This document shows positions 45,284 through 51,528 of a stretch of DNA of 51,528 nt, one piece after another. The translations under genes were made by a program, and so were the position numbers. Source of the DNA: an uncultured Lachnospiraceae bacterium (GTDB lineage Bacteria; Bacillota; Clostridia; Lachnospirales; Lachnospiraceae); NCBI GenBank assembly GCA_944380315.1, contig CALWHG010000012.1:1-51528 (forward strand). Reading direction: 5' to 3'. The first letter of the stretch is position 1. Every line of letters begins with the position of its first letter. The notes below the pieces were generated by a model. It saw nothing but the letters and a program-made list of their open reading frames with translations, was not told the origin of the DNA and did not search any database.

Positions 45284-45328
45284 GAGAGCTCCCGGCCCTT
45301 CCTTAATCGGAAAGGTCCGAAAGCTCTC
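45284..45328. terminator. Convergent hairpin between ArsR and CotH genes
   Basis: GAGAGCT, CGG and CTTCC pair with GGAAAGG, CCG and AGCTCTC. The stem overlaps the last codons of the CotH gene, so it may end transcripts from both sides. Confidence 0.55.
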
Positions 45329-46697
45329 CCATATCCGGAAGCCAAACTGCTGAAGCATCCACAAAGCTGGATCTGTCCTTTGACTGCTCCGCTATAGTGG
45401 AGCCTATTTCCCCATTCAGCTGGCCTCTGACGCTTTCTGCCCTGAGCAGACAGAAATCTCTTATGGTATCCACTGCCTTAAGATGATCCTCATAGGAGCA
45501 GAAGGCGGTAGTATCTCTTTTCACATATCCTCTGATCATGGATGAGACCTCATCCAGCATATCCTCAAAATACCCGCTTTCAAAATATCCGCTTATAAGC
45601 CTGTCCATATATCGATGGTAGGTCTCAAAGTACGTATCATTTTTCATCAGCTCATGATACATGGGCCTTTTCAGCATCACCTCGCCAGACGCCGGAGTAT
45701 CGATGGGATAATTGACATACAGCTCTGCATCGTTTACGGGATCCGGCATGCCCAGGCTGTAGGTTGAGAAGGCAAGATTATAGTCCCAGGGAAGCATGCT
45801 CATGCGCCCATCCTCCTCATACAGGAAATAATTGTGTCCTGTGCGTCCCAGGTAGCTGTCAAGGTTGACCACAAATACCTGTACCGTAAAATATCTCAGC
45901 ACCTCGTCCACATCAACAGCGGTCTCCAGCTCCTTCCCCGTGTTCAATATCCTTATGGCCTCTATGAGCCGTTCCTTGTCTGCTTTTTTGGGGTCTGTCC
46001 TGGCATTTCGGAATATGTTGTCATAGCTTGAAGGATCCTCGTCCACATATCTCAGGTGTACGTCAGCATTTTCCTCATTTAGATAGCGATAATCAGGCTT
46101 ATAGAGCTGCCCGTGATCTCTCCCGAAATTACGTCTGAGGAAGGCCTCCTCAGGCTCCTCAAGTGCAAGGAAGAGTCCCCAGTCCTCTCCGTTCACCCTG
46201 ACGAAGGCATAGCTCTTAAGCGGGGTCGGTACTCCCATGTACCTCATCATGTCCATGGCTATCCAGGTCTTGAGATATGAATTGTCCTGGAAGGAGGAGT
46301 CCAGGGAAAGCTTGTCAAGTCCATGATAGCTTTGTGCCATATAGTGGTCAAATTCAAGCTTGAGGCTGTAGCGTGAAAGGCCATATTCCTCCACTAGCCT
46401 TCTTGAATTGTTGCCTTTGGCCCTTATGCCCACATTACTGAGGCGCTCGCCATCTATGACCACATCGCACGGACTGTATACCTCATCGGGTGCACTATCA
46501 AGGAAGGCATCCCAGTCATCTATGACTATGTCTATCTCATGCACCCTCTCCTCATCAAACAGTCTGTCCTCATATCCCGGAGAGGTCGAAGCCTGCTTAA
46601 GGCCAATTCTTTCTCCATTTATGAACAGCACTGTCAGAAAAACGGCCAGTCCCATGATCAGGATGCATATCCTGTCTATATGTCTGTTCAGAAGCAT
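45303..46697 (-). CDS. CotH-family (spore-coat kinase-like) protein
   Basis: A 464-residue protein with an N-terminal signal-anchor (ICILIMGLAVFLTVLFINGE) and a CotH domain. Landmarks: NVGIRAKGNNSRR, SYLKTWIAMDMMRYMG, NGEDWGLFLALEE, GRDHGQLYKPD, and the metal-binding DYNLAF in MSMLPWDYNLAFSTY. CotH proteins are atypical Ser/Thr kinases in spore coats, but CotH-like proteins with VTC and DUF4956 partners occur in non-sporulation settings. Its position behind the other three genes suggests it is the last gene of the sigI operon. Confidence 0.88.
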   Translation of the reverse strand: MLLNRHIDRICILIMGLAVFLTVLFINGERIGLKQASTSPGYEDRLFDEERVHEIDIVIDDWDAFLDSAPDEVYSPCDVVIDGERLSNVGIRAKGNNSRRLVEEYGLSRYSLKLEFDHYMAQSYHGLDKLSLDSSFQDNSYLKTWIAMDMMRYMGVPTPLKSYAFVRVNGEDWGLFLALEEPEEAFLRRNFGRDHGQLYKPDYRYLNEENADVHLRYVDEDPSSYDNIFRNARTDPKKADKERLIEAIRILNTGKELETAVDVDEVLRYFTVQVFVVNLDSYLGRTGHNYFLYEEDGRMSMLPWDYNLAFSTYSLGMPDPVNDAELYVNYPIDTPASGEVMLKRPMYHELMKNDTYFETYHRYMDRLISGYFESGYFEDMLDEVSSMIRGYVKRDTTAFCSYEDHLKAVDTIRDFCLLRAESVRGQLNGEIGSTIAEQSKDRSSFVDASAVWLPDMGELSDLSD

Positions 46698-46700
46698 GAC

Positions 46701-47378
46701 TCATCCCATGTAGTCGCCATTGTATGCGACCATGACCGTATGCGTGATACCCGGAAGCTCCGAGAGCTCATTTATGAAGCATGTGTCCTCATCTTTAAGA
46801 CGGAGCTCTATATCAAGCTCTATGAGTCCAGGCTCCACACTCTTTGATTTCAGCCTGTACCTTCTGACCCTGTCTCCCAAAAGCTCCAGGGCCATTTTCT
46901 CCGAAGTCTGATCCTGACAGTGTATGACAAGTATGTATGCTCTGTCGGAGATAGCCCTGCCTGATACGAAAAGCAGGATAGTTCCTATGAAAAGGCTTCC
47001 AAACACCGCCAGGGGTATAAAGCCCGCTGCCAGCACTATGCCTGCAGCTATGGACCAGAACAGAAAGGCTATATCCAGAGGATCCTTAATGGCCGTACGG
47101 AACCTGACTATGGACAGTGCTCCTACCATACCAAGGGAAAGCACTATATTTGAGGTGACCGCCAGTATCAGAAGAGCTGTGATCATGCACAGCGCTATAA
47201 GGGTCGCTCCAAAGCCTGCCGAATACATGACTCCGGTACAGCAGTGCTTATATATGTAAAATATAAACAGCCCGAGGGCAAATGACAGTGCTATGGCAAG
47301 CACCATGTCAAAAAAGGATATGGCAGATATATTTTCCAGAAAGCTGGATCTGAATATATCCTGAAAAGTAAACTGCAT
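46701..47378 (-). CDS. DUF4956 membrane protein
   Basis: A 225-residue protein with four or five N-terminal helices (about 20-150) and a soluble C-terminus with a ferredoxin-like pattern (SVEPGLIELDIELRLKDED). The helix stretch GMVGALSIVRFRTAIKDPLD is the DUF4956 hallmark. This family is found beside VTC polyphosphate polymerases and CotH genes and is of unknown function, possibly a channel or membrane partner. It lies between these two genes here. Confidence 0.85.
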   Translation of the reverse strand: MQFTFQDIFRSSFLENISAISFFDMVLAIALSFALGLFIFYIYKHCCTGVMYSAGFGATLIALCMITALLILAVTSNIVLSLGMVGALSIVRFRTAIKDPLDIAFLFWSIAAGIVLAAGFIPLAVFGSLFIGTILLFVSGRAISDRAYILVIHCQDQTSEKMALELLGDRVRRYRLKSKSVEPGLIELDIELRLKDEDTCFINELSELPGITHTVMVAYNGDYMG

Positions 47379-47390
47379 GTTTTTACCTCC

Positions 47391-48095
47391 TCAGTCATAC
47401 CTGAAGGCGAGCGCATACTTTGAGCAGGCTGTGCTGAGCCTGTCAGTGCCTGAAAGGGCCATGGATACGAGCTCCGGAAGGAAACGGTCATATTTGACCT
47501 CCAGTATACAGTCCTCTCCCGCCACCGGAAGCTCCTTAAGCTCAGGACAAAGGAAATGCTGATATGAATCAGCTGCTCTTATGTTTCTGTCTATGGTCAC
47601 ACGTACATTTCCCGGATCAAATATAAATGCCTCCCGTTCATAGGATATGGTCTTCCTTGGCCGAAGCAGGCCTTCCCGTCTCTTGAGGCAGAACTCCCTT
47701 ATAAGCGGTGAAGCCTTCTCCATATCATGAAAATGCTCCCGTGGCTGAAATATCAGCTTTTCGGCCATATCCCCGGTGATCCCGAAGGAATATTTCCTGC
47801 AAAGCCCCCGCTGCTTCTGTTTCTTTTCTAGCCTTATATAAGAAGTATCCAAGCCATAATATCTCAGCCTGAATTTCTGTCTGTTATCCCTGCCATCAAG
47901 CTTTTCTCTCAGTGCGCTGTCATACAGATCGTCAAAATACAGGCTGCTTACCCTGTACCTGCCCTCTGTATCTCCGTGGCTGTCGCGTCTGAAAAGCCTT
48001 TTAAGCCTTTCGGACAGGAGGTATGCCTCCTGCCCGCTTATCACAAATTTGATCTCATGCCTTGGCTGCTGTACAGGCTGATGCTCAATCATCAT
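47391..48095 (-). CDS. VTC-domain polyphosphate polymerase
   Basis: A 234-residue cytoplasmic protein with the VTC tunnel fold: RHEIKFVISG (start strand), YRVSSLYFDD, KFRLRYYG, SYIRLEKKQK, EREAFI, VRVTIDRNI, ILEVKYDRFLPE. The basic residues and acidic metal site of the polymerase family are present. In eukaryotes the family makes polyphosphate from ATP; in bacteria activity is inferred. The start at 48095 (MMIEHQPVQQ) overlaps the lipoprotein stop by 11 bases. An upstream extension in this frame is only a shadow of the lipoprotein repeats. Confidence 0.88.
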   Translation of the reverse strand: MMIEHQPVQQPRHEIKFVISGQEAYLLSERLKRLFRRDSHGDTEGRYRVSSLYFDDLYDSALREKLDGRDNRQKFRLRYYGLDTSYIRLEKKQKQRGLCRKYSFGITGDMAEKLIFQPREHFHDMEKASPLIREFCLKRREGLLRPRKTISYEREAFIFDPGNVRVTIDRNIRAADSYQHFLCPELKELPVAGEDCILEVKYDRFLPELVSMALSGTDRLSTACSKYALAFRYD

Positions 48096-48981
48096 ATCCA
48101 CTGTCGCCGTAGCCTGAGTTGCCATAGTTTGAATTTCCGTAGTCTGAAGCGCCGTAGCCCGAGTTGCCATAGTTGCTATTTCCATAGCCACTGTCTCCAC
48201 GCTGAGGAGCAGGCGCAGGGGCCTGTGTAGGTGCGGGTGCAGGCGGCTGTGTGGGAGCAGGTGCAGGCGGCTGTGTGGGAGCAGGCTCATAGTCCGTCTG
48301 GCCATAATCGGTATAGCCATAGTCTGTCACGCCGTCATTATTGGGACCGTAGTCCGTGTCAGCGTAGTCCGTCACCCCATCGTTGTCGGGACCGTAGTCC
48401 GTGTCTACATAATCAGTTATGCCGTAATCACTTTCATTTACCACGTCAAAGGGGGCTTCCCAGTGCTTTTCACCAACACAGGTGCGAACATCATCGACCA
48501 CCTCATCCATGAATCCCTCATAGGGCATGGAGGATCCGGCTTCTATCTCCAGGACTATCTGCCTTCCACTGCTGTTCATATCCTCAACAAAGTATCCCGC
48601 GTCTCCTATGGCTGTAACTATCCTGGAAACCGCATCCCTGGTCTTGCTGCCTATAAGGCCTTCGCACTGGTTGATGATGGCTATGGCCTCATTGTTCCTG
48701 GCAGTAACGGCTGTGACTATGCCATCCTTATCATATTCCACCGCTATCTCCGGATTGACCTTGATTATAAGGACTCCACCCTCCATGGCAGCTGTGGTCT
48801 CAGGCACAGGAGCAGTGGTCTCAGGAAGCGCATCCACGCTTGCTATCTCTATAGTTGCTGCCTCTGTAGCTGCTGCGGTTGCCGCAGCCGTCTGTGCTGT
48901 TTCTGCAGTGCATGCTGTAAGTGTAAGGCTTGAAAGGCCCATCACCATAGCCGCTGTCATCATAATGATCTTTTTTTTCAT
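48085..48981 (-). CDS. RsgI-like lipoprotein with Gly-Tyr repeat tail
   Basis: A 298-residue exported protein with a lipobox (LSSLTLTAC, Cys24). Residues about 60-180 resemble the outside domain of RsgI (KVNPEIAVEYDKDGIVTAVT), including an Asn-Pro-Glu, the bond cut by autoproteolysis in related SEAL/RsgI domains. Then come Tyr-Asp-rich repeats (DYG/TDYG), a Pro-Ala-Thr-Gln linker (PAPTQPPAPAPTQ) and a tail of about seven NSNYG/SGYG units ending GDSGYDD. The ATG at 48981 follows AAGGAG; a longer frame has no ribosome site. A SigI-type promoter lies upstream at 49035-49062. The role may be wall anchoring or sensing. Confidence 0.75.
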   Translation of the reverse strand: MKKKIIMMTAAMVMGLSSLTLTACTAETAQTAAATAAATEAATIEIASVDALPETTAPVPETTAAMEGGVLIIKVNPEIAVEYDKDGIVTAVTARNNEAIAIINQCEGLIGSKTRDAVSRIVTAIGDAGYFVEDMNSSGRQIVLEIEAGSSMPYEGFMDEVVDDVRTCVGEKHWEAPFDVVNESDYGITDYVDTDYGPDNDGVTDYADTDYGPNNDGVTDYGYTDYGQTDYEPAPTQPPAPAPTQPPAPAPTQAPAPAPQRGDSGYGNSNYGNSGYGASDYGNSNYGNSGYGDSGYDD

Positions 48982-49034
48982 GTCTTTTCTCCTTTTCAGT
49001 TGTGATGTGGGTATTTTTGTCTTACATTTATAGT

Positions 49035-49062
49035 ATACGTACAGACCTTTCTGTTTTCGGGG
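49035..49062 (-). promoter_or_regulatory. SigI-type promoter of the RsgI-like lipoprotein gene
   Basis: Minus strand: CCCCGA, 15 bases, TACGTAT. The same two elements with the same spacing occur before sigI (50836-50863). The -35 C-run and CGTA -10 core fit known SigI promoters. Confidence 0.65.
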
Positions 49063-49094
49063 CCGATACATATTTTTTATTTTATCCGGCATAT

Positions 49095-50087
49095 TCAGTC
49101 ATCATAGCCGCTTTCGCCGTAGCCCGAGCCGTCATAGCCTGAATCGCCATAGGCTAAGCTGCCATGACCTGATGTGCCGTAGGCTGAATCGCCATAGTTA
49201 CTGTTTCCATAGCCACTGTCGCCCTGATGAGGTACGGGCTGAGGTACAGGCGACTGGGTCTGCGTGGGTGCCGGCGCCGGCGGCTTCGTGGGAGCAGGTG
49301 CCTGTGTAGATGCTGGTGTCTGTACAGGTGCAGGTGTAGTCTCTGCCGCAGTCTCTACAGGCTCTGGTGTTACCTCAGGTATCTCTATGACCCAGGTCTC
49401 AGGCTCCGGTGCACTGGTCTCCGGGGCTGTGGTCACAGGCTCTGTCTCAGGAGGGGCCACTACAGTATCCTCAGTTCCATTTATCTCTATGGTCACCTTA
49501 AGGCTGTCTGAAAGCCTCTCAGCCGCTCCATATATGAGTTCATCCTGCTGCTCTGCTGTCCACCTATCGCTTTCTGATTCTATCCTGAGTCCTATCTCTC
49601 CTCCTCTTTCAAGGTAGCCCATGGAAGCTGCCTTCACACCCAGCTCCTCTATGACCTGAGAAAGACTCTTTCCGGCATAGTTATAACCTGATACGAGGGT
49701 TTCTCCATCCTCGTTTATACCGTCTATGTCCACTATCCTGTCAGATCTGCTCATGTCTATACGGACCTCGGGATTGATGGTCATATATACGGAGCCATAG
49801 GTGGCAAAGCCAAAGTCGTATATGCCCCAGGCTCCAAACATCAGTACTGCGGCGGCAGATACAGCCATGAGCTTCAGGGCTCTGCCCCGTCCCGACATCT
49901 TTATTTCCCGTACGTCGGTCCTGTTGACAGCTTCTGAGGCATCAGCAGATCCGGTCACTTTCATGGGTATGATATCATTTACCTTCTCTCCGACCTGATA
50001 TCTCCTGTTTGCCACCTTCAGCACGCTGCCATCCTGACCCAGGACCACCGCATAAGCCAGATGTGTCTCCATGACCATATATCTCAT
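49095..50087 (-). CDS. rsgI: RsgI-family anti-sigma factor
   Basis: A 330-residue membrane protein. The cytoplasmic RsgI_N domain (AYAVVLGQDGSVLKVANRRY, about 11-30) binds SigI. One helix (about 72-95, KLMAVSAAAVLMFGAWGIYD) is followed by an outside domain with MTINPEVRID (Asn-Pro-Glu) and SLSQVIEELGVKAASMGYLE, a disordered Pro/Ala/Thr/Glu-rich stretch, and a tail of about nine Gly-Tyr-Ser units ending SGYDD. In related systems this outside part senses wall state or polysaccharides and RsgI is cut to release SigI. Its start overlaps the SigI stop (ATGA). The tail matches that of the next gene. Confidence 0.92.
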   Translation of the reverse strand: MRYMVMETHLAYAVVLGQDGSVLKVANRRYQVGEKVNDIIPMKVTGSADASEAVNRTDVREIKMSGRGRALKLMAVSAAAVLMFGAWGIYDFGFATYGSVYMTINPEVRIDMSRSDRIVDIDGINEDGETLVSGYNYAGKSLSQVIEELGVKAASMGYLERGGEIGLRIESESDRWTAEQQDELIYGAAERLSDSLKVTIEINGTEDTVVAPPETEPVTTAPETSAPEPETWVIEIPEVTPEPVETAAETTPAPVQTPASTQAPAPTKPPAPAPTQTQSPVPQPVPHQGDSGYGNSNYGDSAYGTSGHGSLAYGDSGYDGSGYGESGYDD

Positions 50088-50812
50088 ACAGCAGTCCCTC
50101 CTTTCTCCACCGCCATGTGTCTCAGATGCCCCCTGATGATCTCATACCCATTTGTATGGATCAGCAGCATGGCAAGTATATATCTCCGATGACGCTCGAG
50201 TGTCTTCCGTTCCACACCCGAAGCCAGGGAAAGTCTTTTAAGGGGCAGCCTGCCGGTCCTTTCCACCTCATCAAGCAGAGCTTTGTCCTTTACTCCGCAG
50301 GCCATGGCCTTTTTGCAGGCGGCCATGGTCCGCTCCTGTCTGGGGCAGTTGTCGGCAACATCTGAAAAAGTGACCCCTGCCCTGGACAGGACCTTTGAAA
50401 GCTCCTCTATCTCCTGCTGTGTCGCCTCCAATCCAAGCCTCTCTCCTATATGGTCCCTGTCGTCACAGAGCTCATCTGCCAGAGTACGGTCTCCATCGCC
50501 TCTCTCCTCATACAGGGAAGCATGGCCCTCATGTCTCGTCTCCTTCCTGTGATAGTCGATGATACGGCTCCTGATGAGCATGGATGCATATCCCTTAAAG
50601 GCTCCGCGTTCTTTTTCATACCCGAGTATGGCCTCATAAAATGCCATCATGGCTATGCTGTACTCGTCGTCCTGCTCAGTGCAGACCCTTCCTGTCTGCC
50701 TAGATGCCTCGGCCTTTATAAAGGGCAGATATCTCCTTATAAGCTCATCCGCCCTGTCAGTATCCGTTTTTGCCGCATATACATCCTTTATGATGGTATG
50801 CTCATCCTTCAT
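50084..50812 (-). CDS. sigI: SigI-family RNA polymerase sigma factor
   Basis: A 242-residue sigma factor. Region 2 (DELIRRYLPFIKAEASRQTG, SIAMMAFYEAILGYEKERGA, FKGYASMLIRSRIIDYHRKE) matches SigI proteins. The C-terminal part has a helix-turn-helix (LPLKRLSLASGVERKTLERH) typical of SigI domain organisation. SigI responds to heat, wall or carbohydrate signals in Bacillus and Clostridium. It is first in the operon and its upstream region has the promoter it likely recognises, implying autoregulation. Confidence 0.93.
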   Translation of the reverse strand: MKDEHTIIKDVYAAKTDTDRADELIRRYLPFIKAEASRQTGRVCTEQDDEYSIAMMAFYEAILGYEKERGAFKGYASMLIRSRIIDYHRKETRHEGHASLYEERGDGDRTLADELCDDRDHIGERLGLEATQQEIEELSKVLSRAGVTFSDVADNCPRQERTMAACKKAMACGVKDKALLDEVERTGRLPLKRLSLASGVERKTLERHRRYILAMLLIHTNGYEIIRGHLRHMAVEKGGTAV

Positions 50813-50835
50813 ATCTCTGCTCCTTTATCATAGAG

Positions 50836-50863
50836 ATACGTATCAAATGTCCTGATATCGGGG
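50836..50863 (-). promoter_or_regulatory. SigI-type promoter of sigI
   Basis: Minus strand: CCCCGA, 15 bases, TACGTAT, 25 bases before the sigI start. GGGG/CCCC arms (50860-50872) form a small palindrome over the -35. The remaining gap up to 51157 holds an inverted repeat TTGACA-N6-TGTCAA at 51012-51029 and a TTGACA at 51059, with no clear -10. Confidence 0.65.
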
Positions 50864-51112
50864 TAATGCCCCTGTCCTGTTGTAAAATATATTAAGGTAA
50901 GACCAGATCTGCGACCAGTAAAATGGAAGTAAAGTTCCTGTAAGCTCCATGTAAAGCAAGGTCTCTCTCTTTACTATGGCCAGTTTGATATTGATTGAGA
51001 CTGCACTGATATTGACAATTTTCTGTCAAAATTTCGTTGATTGTGCACGATGAAAAACTTGACAGACTGTGATATTCTTTGATCGTACAAAGAAGATAAG
51101 GTTTTTAAGATA

Positions 51113-51127
51113 GTCCGCGGGGCGGAC
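51113..51127 (+). promoter_or_regulatory. Hairpin ahead of the HPr-like gene
   Basis: GTCCGC and GCGGAC form a six-base stem with a three-base loop, ending 14 bases before the AAGGAGG ribosome site. It may adjust translation. Confidence 0.4.
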
Positions 51128-51157
51128 AGCAAAAGTATCGATAAGGAGGATACTACT

Positions 51158-51400
51158 ATGACAATGAAAATGTATAACATCAAGGATATCGAAGGCTTCA
51201 TGAAGATAGTAAATGAATGCCAGGGTTCCGTATATATCATCTCCCCCGAAGGAGATAAGCTGAACCTTAAGTCCAAGCTCACTCAGTACTATGCACTGGC
51301 TGGACTTTTCAGCTCACCCATCATCTCTGAGCTCGAGCTCGAGACTGAGGATCCTGAGTCAGCAAGAAGGCTCATGGAGTTCATGATGTCCGGTAACTGA
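51158..51400 (+). CDS. Small HPr-fold-like protein
   Basis: An 80-residue protein. The order of elements (VYIISPEGDKLNLKSKLTQY, then LAGLFSSPIISELELETEDP and ESARRLMEFM) is the pattern of HPr-type carriers: strand, 'LNLKS' helix start, strand 'ELELE', then final helix. It lacks the catalytic His15 region, so it is not an active phosphocarrier; a Crh-like or unrelated regulator is possible. AAGGAGG lies eight bases before the ATG. The upstream GTCCGC/GCGGAC hairpin at 51113-51127 sits just before the ribosome site. Confidence 0.55.
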   Translation: MTMKMYNIKDIEGFMKIVNECQGSVYIISPEGDKLNLKSKLTQYYALAGLFSSPIISELELETEDPESARRLMEFMMSGN

Positions 51401-51430
51401 TTACCGGCTCTGATATCTGAAAAAAGAAGC

Positions 51431-51500
51431 ACCGTCTGCGTGGCAGGCGGTGTCAGACTGAAGACAAACCGGGTTTAGGAAAGAGCTCCTAAGCCCGGTA
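51431..51500 (+). terminator. Two terminator-like hairpins after the HPr-like gene
   Basis: CACCGTCTGC pairs with GCAGGCGGTG (51431-51453), and ACCGGG with TAGGA pairs with TCCTA and CCCGGT (51469-51500), then a short T stretch. The second is the stronger terminator. Confidence 0.7.
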
Positions 51501-51528
51501 TCTTTATGTATGTGAATGTTTCAGATAT

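Noticed and set aside
48096-48320. N-terminal extension of the VTC protein
   Set aside because: It is the lipoprotein repeat region read in another frame; the real start lies at the overlap near 48095.
48085-49220. CRISPR array
   Set aside because: The repeats at the DNA level encode Gly-Tyr-Ser protein repeats without regular spacers.
1-51528. tRNA or rRNA genes
   Set aside because: No cloverleaf or rRNA-like stretch was recognised by eye; a tRNAscan run would confirm.

Overview
The window looks like a chromosomal stretch of a Gram-positive anaerobe of class Clostridia, most likely Lachnospiraceae. The basis is heavy use of ATA and AGG codons, Gram-positive ribosome sites (AGGAGG type), a SigI/RsgI pair, an ArsR-linked metal P-type ATPase, and a VTC-domain/DUF4956/CotH gene trio. 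This is an inference from gene content. No 16S gene or other species marker is present.

Layout. (1) About 1-4600: AT-rich, tightly packed small minus-strand genes (HNH endonuclease, excisionase-like HTH protein, DUF5681 protein, a possible replication initiator, a PC4/YdbC protein, several tiny unknowns). They lie behind one promoter with a terminator-containing leader and iteron-like repeats. This is one end of an integrated element. Its inner edge cuts a family-2 glycosyltransferase after about 21 codons. (2) About 4540-20214: a surface-polysaccharide locus on the minus strand, running from a priming sugar transferase through a promoter and cyclic-di-GMP-I riboswitch into a coiled-coil protein, an SGNH lipoprotein, a DnaA-N-like/metallophosphoesterase fusion, two Wzz-like proteins (one with a degenerate GGDEF domain), Wzy, Wzx, one glycosyltransferase, an acyltransferase, an acyl carrier protein and two adenylate-forming ligases. 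(3) 20477-25490: a probable 6S RNA, cytidine deaminase, a small acidic protein, an orphan HicB, a decayed M20 amidohydrolase, a DUF234 ATPase and asparaginase. (4) 25493-35189: a two-component system with a compact UvrD-like helicase, then pnp, an M14 carboxypeptidase, gltX and a GNAT acetyltransferase. (5) 35610-42522: a MacAB-like efflux operon led by an SLH-like protein, then cardiolipin synthase. (6) 42593-45276: a metal efflux ATPase with a separate HMA metallochaperone, divergent from an ArsR regulator. (7) 45303-50812: sigI-rsgI followed by an RsgI-like lipoprotein, a VTC polyphosphate polymerase, DUF4956 and CotH. (8) 51158-51400: a small HPr-fold-like protein.

How the parts may work together. 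In the polysaccharide locus, c-di-GMP appears to act at the RNA level through the riboswitch, and perhaps again at the protein level through the degenerate GGDEF domain on a chain-length regulator. The ligase/carrier/acyltransferase/SGNH set resembles the logic of the Dlt system, so it may load an acyl or aminoacyl group onto the polymer. In the sigI locus, two promoters share the same element (CCCCGA, 15 bp, TACGTAT), one before sigI and one before the lipoprotein. This suggests an autoregulated SigI regulon. Both RsgI and the lipoprotein carry an extracytoplasmic Asn-Pro-Glu motif and the same Gly-Tyr-Ser-rich tail.

The strongest candidates for undescribed biology are the riboswitch-controlled polysaccharide locus with its two unusual fusions, and the SigI locus with matched tails and matched promoters.
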